64,000 nt of DNA from Ostrinia nubilalis (taxonomy: Eukaryota > Arthropoda > Insecta > Lepidoptera > Crambidae), in contig NC_087099.1 in the NCBI RefSeq assembly GCF_963855985.1, positions 15,220,001-15,284,000 of the forward strand, given 5' to 3'. This document shows positions 1 through 12,300 of this stretch, one piece after another. The position numbers and the translations under genes are program-made. The first letter of the stretch is position 1; each line of letters starts with the position of its first letter. The notes below the pieces were generated by a model. That model worked only from the letters and a program-made list of their open reading frames with translations. It made no database searches and was not told the DNA's origin.

Positions 1-3000
1 AACATCACCGGGATGAGCTTCGTCGCTGCCTGGCTCATATTACCAGGTAAAAACCTATGTAATATCTTGATTGGGCTATTTGATCGTCAGTACGATCATA
101 CCCAGTAGCAGCTATAGATTTTTGTTTTAAAATCGCAATTATTAAGACATGTACATACATTACCTTAAATCTATATCTATAAAAGCGAAAGATCACTGAC
201 TCACTTACTCACTCATCACAAAATCTCAGAAACTAACTACAATTGCAATTAAGAGTTTCAAATTTTTCATGGGAGTTCCTCACTAAGACGACATTTTGCA
301 AAATCCAACCCCTAAGGGGGCAAAATGGGATCCATGGCCGCTAGTATTGAATATTGATTAATTATAAAGCTAAATTCACAACAACTTACCACCATCCTCT
401 ATTTTGAAATTACTTTCTCTCAGTGCTAGGTTCAAATTCAAGATTCAAATCGCGCTCAAGGTCGTAATTCTTATCCCCAACTTATAAAGTATTGTATTTG
501 TATAATTTTATTTACCTACTAGCGGCCGCCCGCGACTTCGTACGCGTGGATTCCGTTTTACCCCCTTCATTTATCTTACGCGGTTTAGATTTTTTCATAC
601 AAATGTTTTTTCCCGCTAACTCCCGTTCCCGTGGGAATTTCGCAATATCCCCCTTCATTTATCTTACGCGGTTTAGATTTTTTCATACAAATGTTTTTTC
701 CCGCTAACTCCCGTTCCCGTGGGAATTTCGCAATATCCTGTTGTAACTAAGCTTTAAGTTTACTAAGGTACCTGCATGTTAAATTTCAAGCGTCTATCTT
801 ACGCGGTTTAGATTTTTTCATACAAATGTTTTTTCCCGCTAACTCCCGTTCCCGTGGGAATTTTGCAATCTCCTATTGTAACTAAGCTTTAAGTTTACAT
901 GCCAAATTTCAAGCGTCTGACAGACAGACAAAAATTTTACTGATTGCATTTTTGGCATCAGTATCGATCACTAATCACCCCCTGATAGTTATTTTGAAAA
1001 TATATTATGTACAGAATTGACCTCTCTACAGATGTATTATAAGTATACATTGCTGCCTATGCCATAGCGACGACTAACAACTTTTTACATTGACCTGACC
1101 CGGAACCGAACCTAAAGACTCCATAATTTCGCCGCTCAACTCCTTCGCTATATCCTTGACCTCTGAACCGACCCCATTTCTTATGATCCGTGATTACATT
1201 AATTCAATCTGTTAGTAGGTATCAATTAGTACCGTTAAATAAATGTAAAGACTTTTACAATGCACTCGTTTAGCTGATGACAGGCTCATGTAGACTGCGA
1301 TGCAAAACAAATAGGCACAAAAAGTGACCTACTGACCTCCCATCATTCATATCACTCACCGTTAAATCATATTTTGTTTCATTACTTTCTTATTACGCCT
1401 CAGTGCCTCAGTAGTAAGAAAGACCTTCCTAGGTCAGTTTCTGGATTCGATTCTCACGAGGGATTTTGAAGCTTATGTGATTGTGCGAAAAGATGACTTC
1501 GGAGGATAGGTTAATTTTTTTAAAAGCTAATTTATGTTTAGCCCTACCTAAGGTGAACTGGCAGAGAAGATTATTAAATTATTAAGATTTAAGAAGTTCG
1601 TTGGCGCTTCATTGGGCGAAACTAAATAAACAAAATCTTTGGTTTTTAAGAATTAGAAATTACTACTACTACTAGACGGATTTTAATGAAACAAGTAACT
1701 TAAGTAACAGTGGAAATGCTAAAATTTAATAGAAAGTTAAATTGTTTTTAATACAACAAAACGTCGCTTGCCTCTCTAACTGACGTATCTGACATTTTTT
1801 TCGAAACTGAGTTATCTACACCATCTTAATCAATTTCGCAAGACGAATCGATCTGTCTAATCGCCTGAAAATTTTGCAAAATGACAGTTACATCAGTTAG
1901 AGAGGCAAGCGACGAAAATTGTGCGCTGTATGAAACAAATATACATTGGTTTGTGATACCTAAACCATTGAACGTAATTGTTGTCATGTTAAGTGATGGG
2001 TGACCACTCTTTTTATACAGTAATAGACGATAAATCGATTCCAATTTACATGAAATCCTAACATGGTCGATTGAAGTGGCCTTTGTGGCATTATGCCGAA
2101 AATGAGCAGGATTTAGCAGATCTTTTCGATAACCGTTGATTAGATTTTTTCAATTTGCACTAAACTAGTGTAACTACTGTATCTTTCCTTACACTAATAA
2201 GGGGTGACAGAAGCTGGTGACACAAAAAATCCTAAATAATCCTATTGAATCGTACTATGACCATCAGCTTGAATTTCATACCAAAATAATATTTGTAGGC
2301 GCTATTATCGGGCAATCACACAAAATTACGAATGTGAGACAAATATTTCACAAGAAATTGGTAAGAAGATGATTTCTCAAATTCTTTGACCCATTTTTCC
2401 TAACTTCACTTCCATAGACTAAGCGAATACTTGAGCAAGGAACCAGTGATTTACAGTATCCTCTTCCAGCCGTAGCCTGGCTGGTCATCCCATTCAAAGT
2501 GGCGGACTACCACACACTGCTGCCGGTGTACTCCTGGAGGCTGTACCTGGCTCTCGGCAGCCTGCCCGGCTTCGTCAGCGGTCTATGGATGCTGGCGCTA
2601 CCGGAGAGCCCCAGACTGTTATCAGACACCAACAGGAGTGATAAAGCCTTGAAGATTTTGGCGAAGATCCACAAGAATAATCATGGGAAAGGTGCAGAGT
2701 TTAAGGTAGAGTAGACTGAGGCCAGCAAATTATTTATTTGTACTATCGCCAACAGTGTTAACTGCCCATTGAAAGTCATGTCATCTTGTTCTATCGCAAA
2801 GAATCGCCATTTGATTAGAGCGAGAGCAAAAACGGAAATGGATAGTTAACAGTGTGGGCGTGTGTACATGAGACCAAGATGACTCATATCATAACGTGCA
2901 GTAATAAGACTTAGGAAGAAGGGGATCCTTGAGGTAGCCAGTCCTCTTTACATAAATATTACGGCTCTTGATTTTTACCGATAAGATACTAAGAGTCAGC

Positions 3001-6000
3001 CACGAAACTGTCTCTCCGATTGCCATAATAGGCACGAACGACCCCAGGATATCTGAATCTGAGCAAAGTTGTCAGCTACATTTTAAATGATAAGCCATGG
3101 CTTATTAAGTATTTATTTATGATTTACAGATAAAGAAACTCATCCAAGACAACATATTCGTCGAGAAGACTTTGGGCGAAGAAGAGAACAGAACGAAGGC
3201 TTTATTCATGGGGGTGCTGAAAGACCTGAAGATGTTCGTGTCCAAAACCTATGCGTTCAAGTCCAGCCTCATCTTGTTTGTGTTCTTTGCGAATATGGCC
3301 GCGTGAGTTTTTTTTACATTATTCTTCTTGGAATAGTAACTCTAGGTTACTTCTGAATCTTATGGTTTTATTATTTTTCTATCTATCTTCTGATTCTCGG
3401 TGTGCATTTTGTAACTTCAAATAATACCAGCAGCTTTCAAGGGTATGTCCGAAAATCCTATAATCTTCCCTCATAGATCATTGTTTATCCTTCTAGTGGT
3501 TTCGGCCTAAATCTCTGGATCCCTGAACTGCTCCTACGCATGCAAAGCAAGGAGTGCAAGTACGCCAAGCTGGATGCCTTACCAGAGAACGCTCGGCTGG
3601 TGAACGCGACCGCTGCGGTCCTGAAGGAGCTGACCATGCCCAAGGCTGAGACGGTGGGAGGCTTCAACGGGAGCATGTTCGACCCTCTGGACGTCAGGAG
3701 TGGAGGGGAGAAGTGCAGCAGCGATATGGATGACGACGTAAGTATTATTGATAGGAGCCATGCGTGGGTCTTCATCATCATCATCATCAGGCATTTAGTC
3801 CCTACTGGACGAGGACGAACCTCTCTTATTTACCAGAAGCAAATAGAAGCCTTGGTAGAATCTTCACGATGACCAGACCTTTGGGTTGAGGCCAGATGTT
3901 TGCACATTTTCGCCTCTTAGGACATCCAAGAAGAATGGGGATGAGTCTTACGTGGTCGTCAACCTAATCCAATGCCAATGGAATTATAGTAAAGAAATAA
4001 CTAGTTTGTTAGTTTGACGACTTGACATTAAGTAGACACCCAGAAGTTAAGTAACGCAGAATTGTTGTTATTCCAGGTGTTCACCTCAGGCTTGATAGTG
4101 GGCGCGTGTTGCGTGCTAGGCAACGCTGCTTGCGCGTTGTTATGTGCGCGCGGCGGAGCGCGTGGCGTGCGTCGTGCGGCGTCAGCGTGCGCGCTAGCCT
4201 GTGCATTAGCGTGCGCGTTTTTGGCCGCGTGCGCCTGCTCGTGCTCGAATTCGAACAAGATAGCGGTGGCTGCAGCCGCTGCGTTGAACGCTGCGTCGTT
4301 GAACGGGAATGTGCTGCTGATAAGACTGTTGCTGCACGCGCTGCCGGCTAAGTTGAGGTAATTTAACGACTACAAACTTCGCGTCATCAAACACCAGTAT
4401 GCCAGGCTTAACAGGGCTTACTGTGAAAATGAGGAAGTTGTCATGGGGAAAAGAAGAGGGGAAGGTGAAGATTGATGTATTAGAAAGTCCTTCCCACTCG
4501 GTGGATCGACGAGCTGGTGAAGGTAGTGGCAGGCATCTGAATGAAGCTCAGCGTCATGTAAAACCTTGAGAGACGCCTTCAGCAGCGGACAACTGATGGT
4601 TGAAACGATGGATCAATGGATTCTATAGTTAATTTCAAAGTCAACCGATTTAGTTCCCCAATGTCAATGTCAAACTTCTTCACGTCGCGTGCTTGCCTTC
4701 ATTCCCCAAGAATCTCCAGTCTTGATGTTCAACCAAACATCACTCTGGCTCTGTAAAATTCTCCCACTCTCGCTTGTCAAAATTGTATGTATTATTACTA
4801 CAATGAGGGCTATCGTTTTTATACTTAACAGTTGGCACCCCTGGCGATTGACAGGACCTTACTCTACAGTGGCGCCATCTTGATGAGTGCAAATGCGATA
4901 GTCTTCCTACCACTAGCGCTCACAAGTTGGCGCCACTGTCTTCGCGACTAGCAAGTGACAGGACCTTACTCTACAGTGGCGCCAACTGGTGAGCGCTAAA
5001 ACGATAGCCCTCATTATTTATATTTCGTTCCAGTGGCCTCGGCGTGTGCTGGGGCGCGTGGTGGGGGCGCGCGGGGGGCGTGGCCTCCAACCTGGCGGTG
5101 GGCGTGCTGCTGGACTTCTCGTGCCCGGCGCCCTTCATCGCCGTGGCTGCTTTACTTACAGGTATGTCCTACTTTAAAGCCTAGTAGATACTCACTAGAC
5201 CTGCTGTACACTTTGACGCCTAGCGATTCGATCACCTTGGTGATCGAAGTGGGTTCCAGGCGGCCCTTTGGTGTCCTTTGATCACCCATGGATAAGAAGT
5301 CCACGATCAAAGTGGAATAGATCGAAACCATTAAAAGGAATGGGACCACTTCAATGGGAAGTAATTGAGGGTTTACGCTCAATTAATTCCCATTGAAGTA
5401 TTTCTCTAGTTTGTTACTCAATTAGTACTCTAGACAGTTAGTTTACAAAGGTACAGTTACACATAAGCACTCATAAAATGTCATGCTTATTAGCATGTTT
5501 AAAACAAGCGTAAGCACTCGAACAACTCGAACTGAGCCTGCTTATTATTAAGCAATGTTTTGACACACATCCTATTGAGCAATTGCTCAATAGTGGCATG
5601 CTTTCGTGCTTAGTGTGTGTAGTTGTACCTTAAAACTAAATACTAGCCTATTTTTAGGAACTATTTTGTAGCCTACCTACTAATTCGAGTACAAAATCGC
5701 CTAATCGGTACTAGAATACAGAATTCATTTTTAAAGGTCGATACAATAGAAAATTCGTCTAAAGTAACTTTATGGCATTGTCTGTGCTTACAAAGCTTTC
5801 CCTTTTAATGTAGCTTAATCACTAGGCCAACAAAGTAATCAATCAACCGAAGGCGTCCTTACATAATGGGCAAACATCGGCATTGACCTTAACCTGCAAT
5901 GTGAATGAACTTGTTTGTCAGTGTGCCCAAAATAACTGGTGTTTCAAATTATTCGAAAAGAAAAGTGTTTCATTTCACGGATGACAGCCTGGTCTGGTGG

Positions 6001-6406
6001 TTCCATGGAGAACATGACGTCATGAGCTCGTTAACTCAATTGTCTGACAATTTATTGATTTTAAGTCTATTAAAATTACAGCAAATTGAAAACTAAGATG
6101 GTTTGTATGTGTGTCCTTCTTTCCCAAGCTGTAGGTACTTTATAAACTTGACCTTCACTGGTTGGGTTTTATTGGCGCTCAAGCTGTAGATCTTGGCTAC
6201 ACAGGAGTTGCAGCAGTGAGAACGAATAGTCCCGTTAGAGGTACGTTTTTGATCAATCATCAAAATTTTTTTTTTCAGTTTCCATTGGTGCCATCATGGT
6301 GATAAAGTTAGACGACAACAATCCCACGGCAGAGACCGAGGAAGAGGACCAGGAGACCAGAGACAAGACCACGGGACTGGACAGGTATATATCTACGCAC
6401 ATGTAA
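1..6406 (+). CDS. Gene A: SV2/SVOP-like MFS transporter, 3' part (5' end outside window)
   Basis: Seven coding exons are visible: 1-46, 2470-2705, 3130-3302, 3497-3737, 4077-4357, 5034-5161 and 6279-6406. All have AG/GT borders and compatible phases, giving 410 codons plus TAA at 6404-6406. Exon 2 encodes the TM5-TM6 region, with a PESPRLL motif following TM6 (family PESPRF). Exon 3 is the charged central cytoplasmic loop and TM7. Exon 4 encodes an approximately 80-residue extramembrane loop with two N-glycosylation sequons (NAT near 3603, NGS near 3667), reminiscent of the glycosylated TM7-TM8 luminal loop of true SV2. Exon 5 is extremely Ala/Cys-rich yet keeps frame and both splice sites. 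The C-terminus is an acidic hydrophilic tail (AETEEEDQE). The last exon also holds a good donor (GTATAT at 6385), so an alternative downstream end is possible. Predicted multipass membrane transporter; substrate unknown. The N-terminal half with motif A lies upstream of the window. Confidence 0.85.
178..1022. repeat. Transposon debris with a tandemly repeated 89-bp unit
   Basis: This lies in the first visible intron of gene A. Bases 178-344 match, in opposite orientation, the element at 48379-48605 (gcgaaagatcactgactcac... and ...ggccgctag). From about 560 a unit starting ccccttcatttatcttacg is repeated at 649, and a third partial copy starts near 796. The same sequence family forms the arms of the palindrome at 27.9-28.6 kb. 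Bases 930-1022 are the reverse complement of the loop of that palindrome and of 54720-54810. One dispersed element family therefore accounts for all of these. Confidence 0.7.
1762..1914. mobile_element. MITE-like inverted repeat
   Basis: A perfect 22-bp terminal inverted repeat (cgtcgcttgcctctctaact at the left end, its complement at 1893-1914) encloses about 110 bp without coding potential. It lies in the intron before exon 2470-2705 of gene A. Confidence 0.75.
2751..2856. mobile_element. Short MITE, family also present at 59161
   Basis: Imperfect inverted ends (aacagtgttaactgcccatt / ggatagttaacagtg) bound an approximately 106-bp element. A closely similar copy lies at 59161-59261 in gene D. 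Both copies sit about 45-75 bp downstream of a donor site. Confidence 0.65.
4495..4612 (+). mobile_element. Degenerate RTE-like retrotransposon 3' tail
   Basis: The reading (gg tggatcgacgagctggtgaag ... cagcgg) resembles the RT C-terminal tail TRWTDDLVKVAG ... VQQWTS seen clearly at 33440-33757. It carries many substitutions. It is intronic in gene A. Confidence 0.55.
4802..5015. mobile_element. MITE abutting the gene A exon 5034-5161 acceptor
   Basis: Inverted ends (aatgagggctatcgttttt / aaaacgatagccctcatt) enclose two direct copies of a roughly 30-bp block (gacaggaccttactctacag) at 4849 and 4954. The right end stops 18 bp before the splice acceptor at 5033. A degenerate relative with cagtggcgccaactggtg lies at 7085-7165. 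Confidence 0.75.
5448..5632. mobile_element. MITE-like inverted repeat
   Basis: The ends aaggtacagttacacataag and cttagtgtgtgtagttgtac are imperfect inverted repeats. The element lies in the last intron of gene A. An adjacent self-complementary stretch occupies about 5215-5400. Confidence 0.6.
6150..6232 (-). repeat. Fragment of an unclassified dispersed repeat
   Basis: It matches, in reverse orientation, the family also seen at 8442-8629, 20924-21104, 47508-47699, 55452-55556 and 62200-62297 (hallmark cacaggagttgcagcagtg, complement of ctgcaactcctgtg). It sits about 45 bp before the terminal exon of gene A. Confidence 0.6.
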
Positions 6407-7625
6407 ATACCAGTTACGACAAGACTTGGATATGCGTACTTGAGTACGCTTTTACATAATAAGTCAATTTTAGAAGGTTATGCTGAAATATCCATCCCTC
6501 TGTTATTAATGAAATATTGTGAGTAGAAATTATTCATAATGAATACTATTATTATAATAGTGAAAGAAAATGCTAGCTAAAATAACAACATTTTATCTAT
6601 TTCCTTATTTGAAATTGAATTTGCAAAAATATTTGCAAGGACTAGTTTAAATTGTTTGGCGAATGAATGGTTGCCAAACTCAAATACTAAAATAAAAAAT
6701 CTATTATTGAACTATTTATTACAATTATTGTTCTCTGTTGTGAATCATAATAGTTCTATTGTTGATAGTCCAACAAAAAATTTATTAAAACATTCCTTAT
6801 GATAAAGAAACTAGTGAGCAAACTAGTGAATAGTTTTAAACTAGTGAAATTAGATGTCATTGATGTGCCTATGATGCTTTGTGAAGAGATGTAAATGCAC
6901 AAATTGTAAGTTCCTTTTAATATTAAGGAAACGTGCTTATGACGTTAGGTATAAGAGTTATATTTGAATGATTGAAGTCAATATTTATTTATAGTAAATA
7001 TAAAATAGTTAAATCTTCGAAATGGAGGATAAAAATCTCGAAAATATATCAAATTGATATTTTGATACAACTTTTTGAAGTTTGTAGTTACTAGTTCTAG
7101 TTGCACTCACTAGTTGGCGTCACTGCTTAATTAGCCAGTGGCGCCAACTGGTGGTGTACATATAAAGCCTTTACTGAAATTGAATTTGCGCTTGATGTTA
7201 ATTAATAGGTTTTAACGTAGATAAAACATTATATTCAATATAAATATTTTATTGAGTAGTAACAAATTAAAAAAATAATATTTAAAAAATACACGACGAG
7301 CTTTATACAAACATGAATATTATAAGTAAATCAAAATAAAGTTTTATACAACATATTTTCTGAAACTGTAAAAACTATCATCCGATCTGTGATGAATATA
7401 AATAAGAGAAACGACTATTATTTGTATTTTATGTACTTAGAACCTTTTTTATTTTAGTTATAAGCGAATAAAGTTCAATTAAAGATGAATTTATTATGTA
7501 TTTTTAATATTTAATTACTGGCTATTAACATTTAAAATAACAAGCTTTGGTCAGAGCTTAAGGCTGGATACACACCATTTGTGTTGGTAGTGTGAATCGG
7601 GCTTTGTAAGACCAAATACAGCTAA
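6407..7625. other. Convergent intergenic spacer between genes A and B
   Basis: Very AT-rich sequence with no ORF or conserved element beyond the degenerate MITE piece near 7085-7165. Several AATAAA-type motifs (for example near 6690 and 7335) could serve as polyadenylation signals for gene A. Nothing else is supportable. Confidence 0.6.
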
Positions 7626-7678
7626 TCATTGAGAGCCTTGATCGATATCCACGTCAGGAATATTCTCCTGGTAGTCAT
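7626..7678 (-). CDS. Candidate terminal exon of gene B (acidic tail)
   Basis: On the minus strand an acceptor (gtaattag) is followed by two bases and 17 codons ending in TGA at 7626-7628, encoding DYQENIPDVDIDQGSQ. The phase fits the last secure gene B exon (8871-8998, ends +1), giving a 505-codon total. The short acidic tail resembles the acidic C-terminus of gene A. Against it, the TM12 segment would be unusually short, and the 7709-7867 MITE lies just upstream. An unrecognised intermediate exon or another end cannot be excluded. Confidence 0.35.
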
Positions 7679-7708
7679 CTAATTACAGTCAAGCATTAGG
7701 TACTATAC

Positions 7709-7867
7709 ATAGATGAACTACAACGAACTGTCCCACCCGTGACATTGACTGGGGGCGCCACCGTCAATACCGGATCGCTGATTCAGATTTTTCCACGTGG
7801 AAACTTTAAAGTTGAACCATGGGGGCGCCCCCTGTCAATGTGAGACAGTTCATTGTAGTTCATCTAT
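7709..7867. mobile_element. MITE with ATAGATGAACTACAAYGAAC termini
   Basis: About 28-bp terminal inverted repeats (atagatgaactacaacgaac left; complement with one change on the right) bound 159 bp. Internal arms gggggcgccacc / gggggcgcccc continue the hairpin. It is inserted between the last secure exon and the candidate tail exon of gene B. Confidence 0.8.
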
Positions 7868-8441
7868 ATCATCAGACTCATTCTGTCATCATGGAGATAG
7901 TAAGTATTTATTATTACCTATCTATATTATTCCCATTTACGATCCCATAAAGACTGCAATCTACAGCTATGTAGAACTGCGGAAAAAAATATTTATCAAT
8001 ACATGTCATAACGTAATTCTATTTTAAGAATAATTGGCCAATAGTCTAATGGTGAAAACTGCACCATAATTATATTGAGCATCTAATTATATCGTTTATG
8101 AATAAGAACACGCTGTTTATTGTTTGAAGAGCTTACTCAAGCAAGAAATCACCTGCATGATACCTATTATACTCGTATCTCCAGAACTCAAAGTTCGTAT
8201 TTCCTCACATCCAAAATGCCTCTTGAAATTCCTTTAGCTAATATATCTATAGTATTCTAAAATCACAGACAATTTCATTCCGTCTTTACTGTTAACGTTA
8301 AATTACTGTTGACTTAACTGGCGCTTTGTCCGGAGGCAGGAACCAGGCTGCTATCGCACTACCTGGAAAATTGAAAGAATTTTACCAGTCAGCACACACG
8401 AGTCCGTTTATCCACTTGGCAACAGTTAACAGGACTATTCA

Positions 8442-8629
8442 CACCTCTCGTTCCCACCGCTGCAACTCCTGTGAAGACAGGATCTACAACTTGATCGCCA
8501 ATGAAAACCCAACCAGTGAAGGTCAAGTTTGTCCCGGGGGAAAGTTAAACTGTCATTGGATCCGCAACGAAATTAATCAGAAGAAGGATGAAGATAGGAG
8601 TTGGAAGTAAGGTTCGACTTCCCTCCAGT
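8442..8629 (+). repeat. Unclassified dispersed repeat, approximately 190 bp
   Basis: Runs from cacctctcgttcccaccgct to ttcgacttccctccagt, with a conserved core (cccgggggaaagttaaactg). It is over 80 percent similar by eye to 20924-21104 and 47508-47699. It has no clear Pol III promoter and no tail. The small ORF through it is not conserved between copies. Confidence 0.7.
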
Positions 8630-8870
8630 GCAAAGTGGATGACAGGTGACAAACAAAGGTTTAAGGACAAACCTTTAAGGACAACCTCGACAAACTTGTA
8701 ATAGTTAGAGAGAAGTAGAACTCTTCATCTTCTGATTAGCTTCTTCACGAGTCCAATGACAAACTTTAGCCTTCATCGGTTGGGTTTCAGCGGTATAGCT
8801 GTATATTTCCGACCTCTATCTAGTACTAGGTAAGAACGAGATGTGGGAAAATAAGAATGTAAGAACTTAC

Positions 8871-9299
8871 TTAGCACAAGCAGCGACCAGAGGTAAAACG
8901 TGATTTGGCAGTGGCGGAAGATGAGTTTCCCAACCAGGTTGATGCCTATAAAGGTGCTCGTTCGACCCACCATGATACTGAGGCATGCCACCATCCCTCT
9001 GGAAAAAATATGAGATTGGATTACTTCTCCTAAATACAGTTCTTTGGGAATCCACGTAAGTTTCAGCATACAATAAGGTATAGAATCTATCTTAATGTCA
9101 CTATCAATCCGAATTTAGATAATCTCTGTAATATTACAATATACAGTTTTATAGGCATTGTGCTTTTGGAAACTCTATTTATTTAGGTAGTGATGGAAAT
9201 GATATTGGCAATAGGTGCCCAATGGTTTTGATGACGAACCTTCGGTCGCTTGTTTTATCCTCAATAGTCTAGATATGATTTAGCTTCTTCATCATCATT

Positions 9300-9346
<47 letters not shown>

Positions 9347-12300
9347 CATCTCAGCCATAGGACGTCCACTGCTGAACATAGGCCTCCCCCAATGCTTTCC
9401 TTAGCTTGCTAGCTTTGATTTAGCTTAAGGTGGGATTAACGAGTGTTATTGCATAATAAATATTTTTTTCAATATTGAACTTACCTGTATGAGGTAGGAT
9501 ACAAATCCACGAAGTACGACGCCAAGATGCCCATCCCGAGGCACGTGCAAGTGAACAGCACGAAGAAGAACACAGAAGAGATCGGCTCCGGCATCAGGTT
9601 GAGGCAAACTCCACCCAACGACGATAGGCACAAGATCGTAATCAGAACAGCCTTCCGCCGGTTCGGCAAGTACGATATGACGAAGTTGAAGAATGAGAAG
9701 ACGGATTGGGATGCTATGAGGGTGACCATCACGTTTTCCTCTATTGTGCCAATGCAGACGTCTGGTGACTGGAAAGAAGATAATAAATAACTGTCCCGAT
9801 TAATTTTAATTTTAATTGTCATTCTTTTGACTGGTTCTGTAATGTGGACCGTTTGTTTTATCTATGTATGTGTATTCATGTGGCAGCAAAATAAATGTTA
9901 TTCTATTCTATTCTAAATAATTTCATTTTAGCCCAATGACGTTATGTGTCTTTTGCCTGAGGAAAAAGTCACTAGTTGCTCGACTAATGCCTCCTCCAGG
10001 GATTTCCAGGACTGGTCCTACGATGTTCGCATTCAGGTGTTTTTCGCTACCTTTAGCAGATCGTTGGTCTGTTAAGTAATAAAAAATATTTTCCTTACTT
10101 ATCCTGTTTCTAATTACTTCATACTATGACAAATAGTTATCAGTTAAATATGTCAACGTTGAGGATGGATGAGCATCGCTATCGCCAAAATTATGAAGAC
10201 TGACAAATATTAATTTTACTTCATGAGACTTCAACCCACCATTTGTCACTTCTGACACTCTGATATGCTCTACTCTTGCCCTGATTGGTTTAGTTAGAGA
10301 GTTAAAAAAATACACATACAGCCGAACATAGGACCTCCTCCTTTTTTGAATTCGGTTAAAAAAATGACTAATACAAGAGTACATCAAATTCTATACGAAC
10401 CTGTTCTTCCGGGGAGATGAGAGCGCAGATGTTCCCGGCTGCTGAACCCGTCTCTAGCGATAACCGGATCAGGTTCAAGATGTGCGGTAACCAGACGAGG
10501 AAGCTGTTGTTTCTGGAGACAAAAATCTGTTTTGGAATCATTGTGAAAAGTAGCCTAAAAGCAACTTTGACATAAGAGTACATAAAATAAGACTTTTAAA
10601 AAATCAGTTCGATTCAAAAACTTCAAAAAAATAATCTGCATCAATGTCTAAAGTTACAAATGCAACTACTCTAATCCACTTGGATTATTTTACCTCTAAA
10701 AGCAACTTACTTATGAAAATATGATTAGGTACTCATGTGTCCTTCTAAAACCAGGGGTTTCTCATCATTAAAATCCTGACTATGCCCTCGGGAGATGACG
10801 GACCTGAACCTGACCTGACCGAAACTGCGGACCGCAGACCGCGTTCAGTGTGCCAATCAATAAATAATGTCAGTGTTCTAGTCTTACAACTCTTAGATGC
10901 AGATCATACAGAAAAAGGCAATGCCATGTAGATAGCTCGGCTAGCGGCTGGGCGTTATTAAGAAACCTGTTCTCACGTGATGTACACGACGAAGACGATG
11001 TAGAACAGCTGCAGCGTGCGCCAAAGATACGGCGCCCGGAATAACGGCGCGCTTTGTTCAAACATGGCCTTGAGGAGCGTCGTCTGCTGCTTAGCCATGT
11101 CTTCGCTGAGTTTCAAGGATTTCACCTGGAGTTTTGAAAGGAAATCCTATTAATTCTTTATGGCTTTATGGCATTATCTTTAATTCTTTGATTTTCTAAT
11201 GACGATATTAACATCATCATCATTTCAGCCACAGGACGTCCACTGCTGAACATAGGCCTCCCTCAATGATTTTCAGATTGATCGGTTGGTAATGGCCTGC
11301 ATCCAGCGCCTTCCATGTGTCAATATTGTCTCAAAATTGTGGGTTTTTGAATGGTTGCATTGTGATGATTCATTGGTAACCTTGCCATCACATAACTGTT
11401 ATTAAAAAGAAGAATTATGTGTTTAAAGTGAAAACATTATTTTAACACCTGTTAATACCCACGTGACAAGCAAATAAATAAATTAAGATCTGATGATTCA
11501 TATTTTATTGTTCATGTTCACGATACATAATCATGCGTTTTCTTGATTTTTTAATATCAGCGAATGTAATTCTTTGCTGGTAGGAGCGTGCATTGTCTGT
11601 GAAAATGATAGTGGAATTGTAGAACACCAACTAAAGAGATTATGGTTCAATAACTCAAAAGTTTTATCTTGGCTTAGCTTTTTCTTCTTTGTTTATCTAC
11701 ACCGTACCCCATACTCATCATTAGAGTTCCTGTAGTTGATCGCATAATAAACCAGTGCCTTGTCCGACTGAGACTTCACGGAAAAAGCAGTTCTATAGTA
11801 TCTGTTCAACTCACCCCAAACTCGTCCTTAGAGTTCCTATGGTTTATCGCGTACATGGACCTCAGAACTTCCAGCGCCTCGTCCGTTCGTCCCCTGTTGG
11901 CCAGGAACTTGGGGGACTCGTGGAAGAAGTAGATAGCAATGGCCCCCAGCCCCGAAGGCAGTGCAAGCACGATAGTGAGCAGTCGCCACGGCCGGAATGT
12001 AACTCCGAACCAGAGGTCCGCCTCGAACTGCAGTTTTAGTGTGGGGTATGTGAGCACTGGAAAGTTATTGAAGATTTCGGGTATTAGGTACGCCATCTGC
12101 CAGGCTAGGATGCGCGCCGTGATAAAATCTTATCGATTTTAGACGACAAGTGTGGCTTACGATCGATAAACGTTTATCATGGTGCGCATCCTGGGCCTAC
12201 TATTGGTAAGAATGCTCAAGCTCTTGCATCAAGCATCTTAGTTTCAAGATTTTTTTAACTAGCACAAGTACCCCGTATAGATAAATTATCCACGAAGTCG

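Noticed and set aside
3485..3872. Minus-strand and read-through ORFs around 3485-3872
   Set aside because: Shadows of gene A exon 3497-3737; the true reading ends at the GTAAGT donor at 3738.
7858..7895. Alternative gene B tail reading NESDDIDELQ on the minus strand
   Set aside because: Half of it is the terminal repeat of the 7709-7867 MITE, and the phase from exon 8871-8998 would give an immediate stop.
8326..8610. 94-codon ORF as a small gene
   Set aside because: It lies on the unclassified dispersed repeat and the frame is not kept in the copies at 20924 and 47508.
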